A stretch of 64,000 nucleotides of DNA. Origin: Pseudonocardia sp. TRM90224 (GTDB lineage: Bacteria; Actinomycetota; Actinomycetes; Mycobacteriales; Pseudonocardiaceae). This document shows, piece after piece, positions 61,401 through 64,000 of the stretch; positions within the stretch are counted from its first letter, which is position 1; each line of letters starts with the position of its first letter. The notes under the pieces are model-generated. The model made no database searches. It saw only the letters and a list, made by a program, of their open reading frames with translations, and was not told where the DNA came from. A program made the position numbers and the translations under genes. The stretch spans positions 372,001 to 436,000 of the forward strand of contig NZ_JAJGSX010000006.1 of NCBI RefSeq assembly GCF_021245725.1, read 5' to 3'.

Positions 61401-64000
61401 GGCCTACCTGCAGGAGTTCTTCCACATCAAGCTGCACCGCAAGGATCGGCGGGACAAGAAGGCCGTCGGCCTGCGCCAGCGGCTCGCGAAGCTGCGGGAG
61501 ATCCTCGCCAGGACCGGTGTGGAACGCGCCGGCGCGTTCGGGATCACGTATTCCTTGTGGTCGATCGGCACGCCGTGGATGCCGCTTTGGGGCTGGCTGG
61601 CGGACATCCTCGAGATCCGGCTCACGCTCAGCGGCGACGTCATCTTCGGGATCATCGTCGAGGACAACACCGAGCTGTCCGGCCGGATGCTCGACCCGAG
61701 CCGGGTGGCCGGCGGGCTGCCGGTGTTCCGCGCGTCGCTGTGGCTGCGGATCGGCGGCAGCGACATCCCCATCGCGATCTTCCTCCAGCAGTACGACCTG
61801 GGCGGGAAGCCGCTTGTACCCAGCGTGGCCAGGCCGAAGACGGTCGGCTTCCGCCCGGTGCGCAGGCTCGTCAACTTCGTGGTGTCGCACGACTTCTCGC
61901 TGGCGACGACGAACCTGCTGCGGTTCTTCTCGGTGCTGCAGCTGGGGATCAGGGTCGGCCCGGTCGACTTCCGGTGGACCTACCGGTCGTTCACGATCGT
62001 CGGGCGCGACGGTGTCGCCCGCCGCTACGACATGATCGAGGGCCCCAGCAAGATGCTGCGCAAGGTCCTCGCCGCCGCTGCCCGCGCGATCGGGCGCGTG
62101 CTCCCGGGCCGGGTGGGTCGCGCGTACTCCGCGATCCCGGCGCGGGTGGCCGCCCGCGCCGACCGCTACCGGGCCCGGCTCGCGACCGGGGCGCAGCGCC
62201 GCGTGCGCGCGGAGCAGACCCGCCTGCAGGCCCGGCTGCTGCGGGTGGCCCGCCTGCTCGAACGGGTCGGCCCGGAGCGGACGATCGCGCGGCGGGTGCT
62301 CGCGCGCCGCCACGGCAAGCTCGTGCGGGCGATCCTGGCCAACTCCGCGATCGATGCCGCGCTCGGCTCGGCGCTGCCCGAGCTGCCGCGGTCGGACCAC
62401 ACGCTCGGCGCGGCCACCAGGGGTGCCGGGTTGATCAATCTGGACGCCTGGCGCGCCGCAGCGGCCGGACGGCGGGTGGTCGCCGCCGTGGCGGACCACG
62501 GCGGCGGGACGTCGACCGTCCAGGAGTCGCGAGCCGTCGCCCTGGCCGCGGTCGCCGCAGGCGCGCCCGCCCAGGAGCAGGGCGCCGGGGTGAAGCCGGT
62601 GGTCGCCGCGGCGTTCGATGCTGCGGTCAGGGCGGCCACCGGCCCGGGCGCGACGGGGCTGCTCGTCGCGGCCGTCGCCCCCACGACGGCCGGCAGCAAG
62701 ATCGCGTGGACGGGGGTCGGCGGCAGCCGCGCCTACCTCGTCGGCGCCGACGGTTCGATCACCGAGCTGGTCGCGCCGGGCGGGCACCCGGTCGGCCTGC
62801 TGGGCGCCGGCCCGCGTCCGACCCCGACCACCGGCTCCGCGAGCGTGTCGGGGCCCGCGCTGCTCGTGCTGGTCACGAAGGGCGTCGACGGGGCGTTCGG
62901 CTCGCCGCAGGAGCTGGCCGCGAGCATCCACATCGCCCGCGCGTTCCAGGACCCGCAGCTCGCCGCGCGGCAGCTCGTCGACGCCGCCACCGCCCGTCGC
63001 GGCCCCGGCGACCGCACGGCCGTCGTTGTCGCGGTCAACAGCGGCCCGCCCGCGATCGACGGGGGCGGCGCGCTCGCCGACGGCGACGTCTCGGCATCGC
63101 GCTACCGGCTGCGCCAGGCGTTCGGCGGCCTGCGCGAGCGCCGCGCGGGACAGCGCGTGCGGGGCCCGGTCGCGCTGCACAACCGCGGCCCGCCCGTCGA
63201 GCTCACCGAGAACGAGGAGCTGTTGACCGTCAGCGAGGCGGAGCTGATCGCCGAGCTGCACGAGCGGTTCGCGATGACGGTCGAGGAGGCGACCGCGCTC
63301 GTCGACAAGGTGTGGGCGTTCAGCTGGCGCGACGCCGACGGCACCGGGGTCATCGCGATGACGGCCGAGCGTCTGGAGCACATGCAGGAGTACGGGCTGC
63401 TGGGCGAGGTGCTCCGGCACGAGCGTGTGCACCACATCGGCGGTCGGCTCGCGGAGGACCGGGACCTGGACTTCCGCCGGCCCCGGCTCGGCCACGTCGA
63501 GGACTCACAGCGGATCGTCGGGCTCCTCAAGAACCACCCCGTGGTGACGGCGGCGCAGCGGCGGAAGCTCGCGCACCTGCTCAGGCCGGCGGCCGGCGAG
63601 GTCGTGCTCCTCACGAGCGAGCTGGCCGAGCTGGTCGGCGTCGAGCTCGGCGATGCCGCGATGTGCCGAGGGCTCTGCGCCGTCCCGAACCTGGCCGAGC
63701 TGGCTGCGGCGGCCGGTGTGCGGGGCGGGCTCGCGATCATCGCCGCGGACGGCTGGATCGTCGCCGACGCGCGGCTCGTCGAGGCGCTGTGGTCCGGCTC
63801 GTGGGCGGCGCGGACCACGGTGCGCCACCAGCTCGCGCACCTGCGCCACCCCGACGACGCGGAGTGGTTCGCGGAGCGGTCCGACCGGCAGATGCCGGTG
63901 GGCGGGCTGCTCTCGGGCTGGCTGCCGGCGCGCGGCGGCCGGACGTCGCCCCGGCTCGTCGTCGGTGGCGGGCGGGCAGCGGGGATGCCGCCGCTGTCCG
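34453..64000 (+). CDS. Giant multidomain protein with SecA-type motor, continues past window
   Basis: One open reading frame of at least 9,849 codons with no stop to the window end. ATG at 34453 follows AGGAGA. Approximate order by residue: signal-anchor-like helix 34-60 ending ATPASAA; Lys/Asp/Asn/Gly low complexity 76-276; Lys/Ala/Glu helical region 277-590; paired-Cys repeats about 830-2550; beta-rich and helical regions 2550-3900; Gly/Ser/Thr/Pro linker 3907-4110; SecA-type motor 4230-4770; helical region to 5150; Gly/Pro linker; two-TM hairpin 5203-5280; helical and winged-helix-like region; Ser/Gly beta modules 6050-7550; HERxxH module 7797-7892; about ten membrane segments 8276-8703; second two-TM hairpin about 8835-8910; degenerate PP2C-like domain 9330-9533; second HERxxH module 9577-9670. 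Function unknown. It could be a giant surface or secretion-linked effector, or a self-contained translocation machine. No partner is visible upstream. Confidence 0.9.
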   Translation, partial: MLRHPDHDGEALGLAVRADAVVPVRLRVSAADRALLILRWTFGLAVAVGALWAGAALLATPASAAVAAPAVATQWVLKGGKEKPSGGSKKESKSDNGGGGNGGDGGGGNNKNKNDNNNDGDQGDNGNRDKGENKPSKKKDYDNGGDGDGDKPVKKPEKKPAKTQNDNDDSDGDNDVRPVKKDKGQQKKTVKNDDGNGNGGSAGGDGDGDKPTKKPEKKPAKKPTKKQDASGDASDKNDKPVEKVEKRTKKPTRTTDDGDEPSIQAVVNRNGGGDNGSGAKKKSATTESQKKLDKKIEKKIGEIEAKIEKTIDAKLDKAAEKKKAAKKAIASAVDKATEKLAGKTGEKATEKGASKKKPTAKRDSEAFEIVAAALKDAGKKGTKKATEKSAEQAVEKAVRLAGIDPEKLGDDIRAFAKDVTKNPEKARAAIEKLVEKHVDAATKQGAKNPKDKDKKKRLTGLEDLTAVADKLGDVDKVVDRARKFIAGETKKADNKRRDDKIGADLVRYAVEQAGSAEKWTAKVKERAAEIVAAAKRSKKTTGADGKNNPGKGAAGKPSAADRSDRALRDAVREALSKVERTIESKVAEAKRKCGSDACAQRAGAKRGFPPVNPNGSDTEKAMALLFSGGGNGGTRSGADAVTDDHGVRSVLCASGGGSGCGAGAEKRATRSDADPRGPPRDEQDYEADQIEKVLDGRIANDKAKQSLAADQKKLKSGKITKKQYDAKAAAYKKQTTAYKADRAQLSTEDAALVDQVVNGHRSIEKRKAQLDAEAKKVKAGKVSAATHKKNVAAYEKAEAALYTATDELREATERRDPNALRGDTPTDGSAAGCGSSGRFVECGAVSKSKTGEQSDRCVALAGVSSGCGVSTKSGGTKASAKCTLTGKSQGCGSTAQRGQNIAKATCKTGADCGESTRADAESASFTCATGKGRCDGSGSAAPRGKTAAAKATTDTRTSANVSCTGRCDLDGAATFTGADAGCRSDNGTCTNRTGGNGKGTAAATAGEKAQKDNRSATATADCAAKSAGCTITTSVRLDDGEGRAATATADVRCADGATGCKGNGKSTTGAGSTSVTAQKAATQKATKPTKTAKTTKKATDASRAGSGTATCSIAAGACETQSRTESDSEGARSDVAADVECNDGTGCKGKANTATTGKVVAAAAAGKKAAVRTTKANAKCGAAAGDCDSDAASQVGDTAQPASLFTKARRSLTASSEAATSLDCDTAACRGSGVAETAGAASGDIKGVRDSTGRSTCSARGDGGSCEIGARSEVADRDPTTSTQPGVKAVTGPVSRSTATGNGSCDGGAGTCTTTVTTTTQARDTAVTKFARGSSATVTCTVRGGRCDGDAESAASSAADHVVIDPATGRPVAGQPTAGPSSVSRSSASLDCPNGCTGKASSSAAGFDGAVKKGVPQTSTATVTCKVSGGACEASTKSVGASAPGATKVLAQQLQGQQDGTQTQPGTGPVEIKKTGKPTPGPSSASIATASLDCADGCTGTVTTAATGNDGVRDRGSKGTAECTMNGGSCEGSATSAASAGNNVADVLPDLSGGPNAAVQEDKDEQGAPLTPAKNGKKVVAAPAPVAGPSSFSTSDAIGECESTCTGGVMSSTTSTDGPAATKAMAGNKSSRGPPSSSTTTFRSTCVAGTNGCVAQSKSAAASGAGVGYLMTRNLVEMANGPQVRTKNAKNSQTQESTKSAEQLEAEKRAAEKAAKAQAAEDRKALEQAAKDLAGPLPITFSQSSGLAECGGPDCTAAVKGSSTTTGLGDSAVSRSRSEGRCTGATAGCAIGADASAATVANSGTPDPTDKKKKRLLPGVSGSTQATATIDCPEGCTGSVTSDSASAASPGGGARAALAAAAKAANKAQKAKKGEKGEKAPRGNGAKTDPTSVSVSKSSAACTPGAPCQAGVGTSASMAVSNVKAAAQKSTAQKATTQKNGKKGKKAAAPQDSWFGTTSASASGSCKRGAGGCPVTTSSRTVGTDDPATITNALRSGKAAALGKTAQAVGVAACRSTEGCQSATGGFVADNVAEVTTGCAGKGCTTRTSGNARFDGNRATASTACNAGAGAQCGATTRVGAAPGGAQVAASCTGAKGATCTQKFSAASARSSRTEGNTAAATASCGGAKAGWCATNAVAQTSKQQAMAAVQCQGSKGTACKQKFSAKSKDKSKTGKNKALAEAKCGAARTGWCGTSGVAQTTKTSAMAAANCQGSKGTNCKQKFSASSSDKSRTGKQKASASAKCGAARAGWCGTTGVAQTTKTSAMAAAGCSGSKGISCRYSYRASSKASAGGAASASARGFGKGTKGAGQVMTTAAARAGGGKAEASASCVGTKGTNCRYSYRADVSARAAGARASASGFGGGKMGGGGVAVTATAASGPGWAQASASCSGTKGTTCRHSYSASVSASASWAGPEKTLPDGRKVRDRSSASASASGSGRGGMGGGGVSVTASANAGPGGASASASCAGAANCRANWTAHAEVYDSLAKAGEGYWIATGKATCSGGGTAGGCGVTAEAKAGPNGFGRGKCSGSYSTCDTSGSGNVFTSTAPPKLVLPPGTVLDKNGKPVKIEKMGKDDQGVLIERDKDGNVVWKIKPKGEKVYGSVCKAPCTRVNETGPNGEKVDFDPNAKKGPYSGSLPKSKTGKTRDSAYGENGIYVAKDAKGNGAGWVRGKGGVTNGATGETTTYNRTSPNKNEYNNFRLTNIKTGSPFQTTCRGGCTYTGAKLPGKPFIDKVTIDGDGMITGRDMHGNPAQITWNGKISFRSAEGDVLNDGMDIEPGMATGKGSIVTRNAAGLGGSILINGYGKIRTADGVEFNCENCDGGHYMPTEKGKGGINFCSISSPGAACQGTGSEINNTFDSQQANIDSAQKGKAEWVQFLRNDDGSGGGAIAFTEGAAYARGSEAYGEWVETRGDGGRFALLYTEKDGYNKGQACKGDCKGSVSPDERLDWVEPTSKVTDALGMPTARPDGSSGRPTLLDKARAAFRYTAGQSHLGWMANTGNAKAKPVVDLIEAAMAKKKKGEKLTVAEVAAIAKAVDKLGKTTNTRLGRTGAALSDVLTVNGTQEHTTEDVERKLAGDPKLVAQVLGKTYKDGWKPSQEELKKARTTILDKQDVSAKTMDQLKALDPRQDALDKRRDKNNKAIEAYNNGKGGDKKALQAEQDKIAKAQGVLDGETGKLRQQLEGSQSVLRGYDAMVAAAGDPEYAAKIAAADRNVKAIAGAVDLIPTPKTDAQARAANKVANFSQAVQLGYEASIEAPRRVSNPLNDMQLPSTGSPDVPLAIRAAGGYDFVKKMVEAENSPFVNEDGSDFTPDQISDLAATWAYHFPDPKTGKLRLPANLSEAARLESLPQNDKQALEFLLGPEGSEGRGKMEEGLLRQINGAGLIRDLGSVLDEDGKDGLRDAINKHDPKSFKGFFRFVAEGAQLIQSETVRRFNRKWGGDTDHFGKNLARGAFTAAAGIVSMPGVIIGEGAKEAWNRLRYDGVFGNTARAVGLGFTPLAGKISEIDPTAWANDKKPKREQFKTYAEYHTALYPLTGSMVVTPLTNAYNRWFVNHTAKNDYRTRPIETLMEDGLPILIVLGPTTAGLKGAALRNATRATAAQNLAATMAKRGGQAATIRSLEASAKTFTLRSKIYSGLSRPTAGAVHVATLPYTLVGVPFRAGAAVYRGVATPLAHVAQKGAQAAGMRSLAGAIAGRPTTKLWGYTSTGLQKTAGSLARGADNARLITRYGIIGWNSRNAAYANVGSRRTALDPALNRSYERTVGKVTERTTGVIRDARLAGVQRSWERVAADRARVTDRVLGRDLAAGKPWAQAPRDMTLADKVDAMMTDAGGQPVTAAQLARQLGVKKSAIKKAIAGEQAPPGAGPRVEVTIDGNGTAWVQRPAGYKAEWSTAPRTGIRTEPTGATKPGGQASMGDTGTSAGPTGGRTGERTGESTGPNVSSENPLGTGRGEQAGTGSGKNTGDTGSQSGSQVSQSGKQGSKTGAGERTTQQVPGTPAGPRTPGGDPATPPPSAPSPVASKGGGPKNPGSGGGTPTPGTGPETPGAKTTESGGKPDSSAEVGITKHGAVRSGDPPATKEGTTPGSGEPVKSTDGPAARPEVGDAEKAADVKGRKADVKTAKQALRDAKAKRDTARPELEREYWKSTDSTRRKDLLDAYDRHDAAVAEAKLNLKYAKEAVRDARMMRPFKARVSEVIRIWTDENRLAEAQDLVANGTKRSKISRAQYLAVVAEKIRTTRIDGKYYGLRPVQLAAALVMDGQVFGSARLVKLSLRLRGNVVEMLTGEGKTVTGMAVAMKRALEGRVKGRPGGVHVMTTSGPLAELAFEKYYEPVAKELGLTVGLRSGELQSLADRRAAYKADITISTATDMIFDRMNDLRVPKSDRVMGRQAFALVDEADMVLLDWGASPHRLAESVQARVRTAELQWARDTARGLTEGTEFSFGKDGLTISRRQHTLIEQKIGGELSETQRVDLANALRARRLVNASDFVLRGETLAEILDNNNGRSLTGQRWTQGLHEALETQLDIPAQRAQRTVATMTVKSFLKDYGAVAGMTGTGMRARSLFRSLYGMDVVRIPTHEARRLEIRPTEVYSGNGPLTAAMLAELKKRANSPQPELLLFRTPLQTELFAAALRKEGITVQVVNALDGVIDWENAVAAAAGRPHAITVATNMMGRGTDISLGAKGSPAWNAVTGAGGLRVTTMSMFDGSRPLDQGFGRAGRNGEPGDAGLKVSLDDPLLARYGNARKLAALRKKYSGRSGALPKDAVRFVEKTIKRADRITNARLKDVLTGKIAAETEIARTVQGEAAATGLGTPPGRTTGVSTAADAAVTAVTDRITQLQKDLTAARQAVANATGSFLQDGSGAAALGAAVTQVGAIRQDLHTALGEYRSLTGSTSELAPSSARSDAIAAEQLGATPEAVQAVQDLIAAGDRAGAVEALTRLAAQYAAMEQAGEWAAAADARVAAAQALAALQRAAGVEQTLGTPETAPEQRLVDAALIRLQSAVAGVPAGVAADTITAFIGDDARTQLERLAGTGIPEHLLRDLHDLVVSGAVDAAELRALIQRAQWPTKAPVADAIGRFAAEHGLDWNRGEKRRVRHALKAATPEAPVAIVPGGPSDISGAVSSAQPGTQPAGTTTYEVPLPENTGASTGGGTGRGGPPGGGPPSTGGTASDGSPEGPDGPDSGKSGKGGKLRRAGLAVLAFVGANLLLSTSESGGSGTMPDVVGIAMAGGDAVGDLLGGVLDALASTPTLYSAAVVVAALGTRWLIRYLARQRGPPRLEWERRQFAWNATAPAELPTAGPETLISVVWRLVWAAEVFDAHNGIPVTGVSAADVIGGMLRTADHAWTGSLSELVEKAGQAGVAGALDELAAAGLLEQVAGPGGVQRFRAGGVLGQLMARAPPAFVEAMLRNPAAVLDDAGFDRRPADELLIVVSAGLRNTIWAERALHTIRAPRVPGRLGKTLAPLLDARATTEQASAALDERVRAELPKLRGLTPDEQRDALRTATQTERDALDAAKKAERAVTVTVLNDAALGGFTRRAVAARLDDYKSERSGLRGLPGRTRAAITGRWERRQLLRPVRGAVAALEQAGPPEQQAAQDGLVVAVVEAADRGVPAEALAARTGWSPAVVTLTSEEAAVTTALAAATSGWTPAQVQAAGAATTELAGILVELRRGRPADVTRARELLAQLNAMLDGTTRGLELLTTAAGALGLDPEWTGSGLVAPVAGGGAVEIPAAEVRDVLARFTARAAEGTGEARLQAEAAAWWGAHVGAAGGVAPLAGVLNALGELVGDQHLRPAALAVGEMVLTVNGGAGKIAEGELTPAGAALLAQLGAVAASAVSGAGTSPLLALRVDVGGPLAELGEGLDAFRSGTRDPHFAGQVATFAGLLGEARTALTQRANAKAKGAVDAGRDAAKAGRRIAQKVPGTTQIKADDGATERARKAAADQDVALEKQLRLGRTRDAYRVAARRAATAERTLAKLADLLAQPPVTPNLAWTRSVERAAKAATVVVAGYRTALEAALPPAEAFPAGVPTDVLPLLPQLTETVNAKLAEMGVRRRFTELELADTIGAEFRAVASEDGLVLGVGTRLRPAELRISWHAGTVVEDVTTQELATEVMIGSLPQGGTSVSAAVLRSLGLSGGFAKLFTAVPGVKLNVNIGRSESSTGGAAGYAVGGGVVDNRGDSVLLEIGTTWKVAVRTAKHPEWGATGEVTGTHADVLRLWVPHTYAARAPPATVPGTRTVAGLPNHAVISASGLQALVDDVATALGKDAPAGSLTRAQLQALLAYDLPARLSAASGPDGLQRVITDRRGRPIAALTVNSEVTGSKLLGTASVKEHIEDLHVAFSAVNGSTSAGRSFGFGLDLGGRLPTWKWLLGRLALKLGLSFSASYSRSVGASASSVAIHPGVHRYSGHTQGQLLDLGFTVRIQWLDGRSGDGPDPIPGSGRALVRMAESDAYRYGLEVDAQAVTGTAKDGSARLRDDLDRKAPKGRRKAQPAFIGTKPGQVRGVGHGLVRDISDLTKLRKDVERNLRAQGLLPPTDPKDWSGNRLELMAQWSNAREVAELLSPNRLAASYDQLAQQGLVLSLVRYRRLRSPEHVTIRVRATVDWDKLIYQGHGTAWTMVGLDIGSNTSGRSTSRSRRFGLTGSASLALQLGSDGDPKKAGVQGGRVIGGGPEGKYEFGRGWGSSAGDTVNQVTLVEGTTTTAEFLANHRIVVHQLAARGRPLELGRTSGTARLLMPSDWMPADNPVTDGIARPTTDAVLHRMTALALDAGNVAAMLERLARTGMRPDSPSAQHLRELVSVDGIRAHLLDLLTDGYQTTLAVRGRNGRSTRTTVRLTANAGDSTFLSVSDLVTGDINLTLGSHGTDASTSHGPSFGLSGSFGWRQLAQPTGNAGGNLGWSRNTAFSRLWLRIWGRERLTIETGRHYLYSMALDLGVQAGKKADTTQATVVYALPERDAVDLYARGLLALPRAQVEDVVTRFRQGTLVLDDAVAHRLLQRVRAERGTPWSGAEAKSLVHRLDKLFGNRPGYPAAGARGSLQDRIDAGLARAKQAQYVDMPEHFRVGLGQSALESVTTELGGPALRVFEAVQKAVEEVVPGALARDPLLWQRLSNDLAGKRWWGKFDAMLERNGFEVKIPIRTARWFPGGSRIAWVTVRIAARLHDDAQRLDETDTVVQIIQDYGYGQREHGASTGITGSAGISGSAGWPVGGGEAKLGSGHSRGSSGGAVGQQTRLDGTASFDGADRILQSVRITITAKRESGPGRRAKVSAPVELGGVAVRLIPDGLTTVVERGEGAPLDPALHAALTLDEVPASDPRQLQLPAAFSVETTIADPLVDAVVAELGRWSIIGRGRAEEYRADIAHALAANARTAFLRRMHTDDGYEVVRIPVRGGQFVDVVLRATATGARTLVAGRQQELRTVDRKEVRVTVGVSDSQLLPLGRSVGGNHVGQGVNAGLSGGAQAGHRIGGTAGSRTEITLYVGGKGGTIALDLAVDVTLRRGWVRADGTLLVRNSRSFREHGTGYVTLWDRDLAAAAAAQEIAGLHDRGWLLGGRGAAPFRAWSEGPAVPLAQLAAAAERADPLTFATAPHRAMADVLQGLPRRARDVVITATATDRRINGVLGNVRLVARALGRPVVLQLTTPAGTERLLVGHDGTLHGDRDGGFAAALATLPPALAAASDEYALDLRAIFATSAGGTFADAVRAQLQARGYTERVAEVRWPVEMFGPGVALQVGGVTGSGGVGGGPLAVGGLNRQQSNLAQAALARLRDHGVGVRWRGSPVRSRGPPAELRADEELFVVGGRTDRALVQALRAVGATAEEAADIADRLIAYSWRDPSGVAVIAVPARRLAQLRRTGMLDEVLAHERAFHLDGTRPHAHHRGDNDSIVDRIAAADARASTGVRASVRRVLSGAGSVLFTGKRLKQWLAGRALRKLDDGWAAVAVAEAPPPGAPLRADLLLQRVLVAGEQGVLLPRFGRPVVGESATLTVYFAALPDRAELSGMLAELVAAGLVVVDRTPAGRVVRLAPMLDALLAEAPFGFVAALLRDPAGVLGDPKLGQRSAPQLAAVLRAGLRDAVLVGTAAGRRTALLPVVVRRGDRATLWNLFAPARTASVGIEGIRQELQTLRTQSRAAGRMAQLAPGRFAAGLRLSALLDDLRGGSVRRRIAATVRVGPAAVGVLRAYLRSSAAARKLPADLRAPGVHVRAELFQRIRTTQRELAAAQGEERAAASHGTAVAALVGFHGKDVETVRDWAILKWKMFLAPLAGLAGALPGQVAGAHSNATGAFAKHYGQDDPSWITQQGAAGTTVTSAAGLGVAALGDRLIKNMIVIVGLGIGGAIGLAMIGLVPSPPLFLPAVILAGVMGLGGGLIRGRMDTYHPVAAELKDSRDSGYETAFRATQLFMPLGITQGVSIVGVGPTMVVLSAVTLLVTAAVFVLLRGENPDAQPRAPPNVGAALRGMLRQVAGTPRGVARWLLSIPLLTMLTGLYATALGAALVDQVVRIAGPTMSPGAIAVAVSALLLVRGAATMTVSKAWVPLKKLLGSRGAIGRLFGRDTVVGPVRESRVLVAVALLPAVLLVPAGMFALVPNVVTFGALFTIGSVVSAWARMPVNRWMEGATGASLNNTAKALSIAVGAALSSAVLGGFATEIERQVAVGGDYGAVVTAATTTIAALTVPIVVVPLLVAIAVARLRVGTLDDLKAALTAADATEKQVKSIAKKLADHGLRDVGSAHALFLSDSWRPRLLTEWRLAARADRQREITLNPAERVVLRAALRTFDPPARPSALGRFGQLLGRFGQLLVRFGQRLVRGVVGWRRIARIGATTLLLSLLMTGRAHAAVPGGGDGGGSFLDTLLAVLTSPVLGHVVTGTSAAAVIGLALLSLRPRGPPLVQRLRGTLRAWRAGVASALRTAVTGQHPAITAARASTAVVVAKPRRSFSVEAERRLYAPGVAEWLQTEVWPLIQAYLQEFFHIKLHRKDRRDKKAVGLRQRLAKLREILARTGVERAGAFGITYSLWSIGTPWMPLWGWLADILEIRLTLSGDVIFGIIVEDNTELSGRMLDPSRVAGGLPVFRASLWLRIGGSDIPIAIFLQQYDLGGKPLVPSVARPKTVGFRPVRRLVNFVVSHDFSLATTNLLRFFSVLQLGIRVGPVDFRWTYRSFTIVGRDGVARRYDMIEGPSKMLRKVLAAAARAIGRVLPGRVGRAYSAIPARVAARADRYRARLATGAQRRVRAEQTRLQARLLRVARLLERVGPERTIARRVLARRHGKLVRAILANSAIDAALGSALPELPRSDHTLGAATRGAGLINLDAWRAAAAGRRVVAAVADHGGGTSTVQESRAVALAAVAAGAPAQEQGAGVKPVVAAAFDAAVRAATGPGATGLLVAAVAPTTAGSKIAWTGVGGSRAYLVGADGSITELVAPGGHPVGLLGAGPRPTPTTGSASVSGPALLVLVTKGVDGAFGSPQELAASIHIARAFQDPQLAARQLVDAATARRGPGDRTAVVVAVNSGPPAIDGGGALADGDVSASRYRLRQAFGGLRERRAGQRVRGPVALHNRGPPVELTENEELLTVSEAELIAELHERFAMTVEEATALVDKVWAFSWRDADGTGVIAMTAERLEHMQEYGLLGEVLRHERVHHIGGRLAEDRDLDFRRPRLGHVEDSQRIVGLLKNHPVVTAAQRRKLAHLLRPAAGEVVLLTSELAELVGVELGDAAMCRGLCAVPNLAELAAAAGVRGGLAIIAADGWIVADARLVEALWSGSWAARTTVRHQLAHLRHPDDAEWFAERSDRQMPVGGLLSGWLPARGGRTSPRLVVGGGRAAGMPPLS
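34552..34650 (+). other. Signal-anchor or signal peptide of giant protein
   Basis: Residues 34-66 of the giant protein. After an unusually long 33-residue N-terminal region containing Arg, a hydrophobic run (WTFGLAVAVGALWAGAALLA) ends in TPASAAVA, which looks like a signal peptidase I site (ASA). The low-complexity region just after it would therefore be outside the membrane if this is cleaved or anchored in the usual way. Confidence 0.7.
34678..36220 (+). other. Low-complexity and Lys-rich helical region of giant protein
   Basis: Residues 76-276 alternate Asn/Asp/Gly runs (GNGGDGGGGNNKNKNDNNND) with KKPEKKPAKKPTKK blocks. Residues 277-590 are Lys/Glu/Ala-rich with helical heptad-like spacing (KKLDKKIEKKIGEIEAKIEK), resembling histone H1-type tails in composition only. 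The first Cys pair (KCGSDAC) appears at about residue 593. A second coiled-coil-like stretch lies at about residues 680-813. Confidence 0.75.
36940..42110 (+). repeat. Paired-Cys repeat region of giant protein
   Basis: About 1,700 residues made of dozens of short modules, each with two Cys 3-8 residues apart. Two forms alternate: one like SLDCPNGCTGKASSSAAG or TIDCPEGCTGSVTS, the other like TVTCKVSGGACEASTKS or AECTMNGGSCEGSATS. Ala/Ser/Thr/Lys spacers separate them. The even number of Cys and the signal-like N-terminus suggest disulfide-closed beta-hairpins in an extracytoplasmic stalk. That is inference. Confidence 0.85.
40720..41640 (+). repeat. 180-bp (60-codon) tandem array within Cys region
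   Basis: Cys codons recur exactly every 180 bp at 40726, 40906, 41086, 41266 and 41446, then 177 bp later at 41623. The second Cys (40750, 40930, 41110, 41290, 41470) keeps the same period, and a third, at 40825, 41005 and 41185, does too. Units read like CQGSKGTNCKQKFSASSSDK followed by ASAKCGAARAGWCGT. Recent unit duplication is likely. Confidence 0.9.
47140..48760 (+). other. SecA-type DEAD motor domain in giant protein
   Basis: Residues about 4230-4770. Motifs in SecA order: LRPVQLAAALVMDGQ (Q-motif region), Walker A EMLTGEGKTVTG (Lys4294), VHVMTTSGPLAELAFEKYY, then RRAAYKADITISTATDM, Walker B VDEADMVLLD (literal DEAD, 4402-4405), GMTGTGMRARSLFRSLYG, ATNMMGRGTDISLG near 4676-4686, and QGFGRAGRNGEPGDAG with arginine fingers (4724, 4727). 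The 'MTGT', 'GRGTDI' and 'TGEGKT' signatures are those of SecA rather than other helicases. The SecA C-terminal wing and zinc-binding tail are not seen. Confidence 0.9.
50050..50330 (+). other. Two-TM hairpin module, copy 1
   Basis: Residues about 5200-5290. A first hydrophobic segment (LAVLAFVGANLLLS), a Gly/Asp-rich loop with DLLGGVLDALASTP, then a second (SAAVVVAALGTRWLIRYLA) ending RQRGPPRLEWER. The same plan recurs at 60955-61190. Confidence 0.65.
52600..57100 (+). repeat. Ser/Gly beta modules of giant protein
   Basis: Residues about 6050-7550 hold at least six Ser/Gly patches, each between beta-strand-rich stretches, near 52975, 53555, 54390, 55110, 56080 and 56840. Examples are GRSFGFGLDLGG, then RRFGLTGSASLALQLG, GPSFGLSGSFGW and GITGSAGISGSAGW. 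Flanking strands look like LLEIGTTWKVAVR or TVRIQWLDG. Degenerate repeats with unknown fold. Confidence 0.6.
57841..58125 (+). other. HERxxH module, copy 1
   Basis: Residues 7797-7892. RGPPAELRADEELFVVGG, a helical middle, AYSWRDPSGVAVIAVPARRL, then GMLDEVLAHERAFHLDG (His7882, Glu7883, His7887). A second copy lies at 63181-63450. Confidence 0.7.
59278..60640 (+). other. Membrane block of about ten helices in giant protein
   Basis: Residues about 8276-8730. Successive hydrophobic segments include MIVIVGLGIGGAIGLAMIGL, then FLPAVILAGVMGLGGGLI, VVLSAVTLLVTAAVFVLL, the segment WLLSIPLLTMLTGLYATALG, AVAVSALLLVRGAATM, VLVAVALLPAVLLVPAGMFA and LTVPIVVVPLLVAIAVA. The number and spacing resemble a polytopic transporter, perhaps MFS-like, but no family motif is certain. 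Confidence 0.7.
60955..61190 (+). other. Two-TM hairpin module, copy 2
   Basis: Residues about 8835-8910. IARIGATTLLLSLLMTGRAH looks like an internal signal-type segment. A Gly/Asp loop with FLDTLLAVLTSP follows, then TSAAAVIGLALLSLRPRGPP. The plan and the RGPP ending match copy 1 at 50050. Confidence 0.65.
62440..63050 (+). other. Degenerate PP2C-like phosphatase domain in giant protein
   Basis: Residues about 9330-9533. The order of segments follows PP2C: VVAAVADHGGG (9344-9352, canonical VADGxGG), TGLLVAAVAP, then WTGVGGSRAYLVGADGSITE (canonical GDSRxxL..dG), LLVLVTKGVDGAFG (canonical SDG) and GPGDRTAVVVAVN (canonical DN). The metal-binding Asp of GDSR is Gly and DN is DR, so catalysis is doubtful. 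Confidence 0.65.
63175..63450 (+). other. HERxxH module, copy 2
   Basis: Residues 9575-9667. RGPPVELTENEELLTVSE, then AFSWRDADGTGVIAMTAERL and GLLGEVLRHERVHHIGG (His9656, Glu9657, His9660, His9661). It aligns along its length with the copy at 57841 and follows the PP2C-like domain directly. Confidence 0.7.

Noticed and set aside
63418..63435. HERVH read as a zinc metalloprotease HExxH site
   Set aside because: The paralogous module at 58096 has HERAFH, which keeps H-E-R and the sixth-position His but not HExxH. The shared pattern is HERxxH, so a metalloprotease call is not supported.
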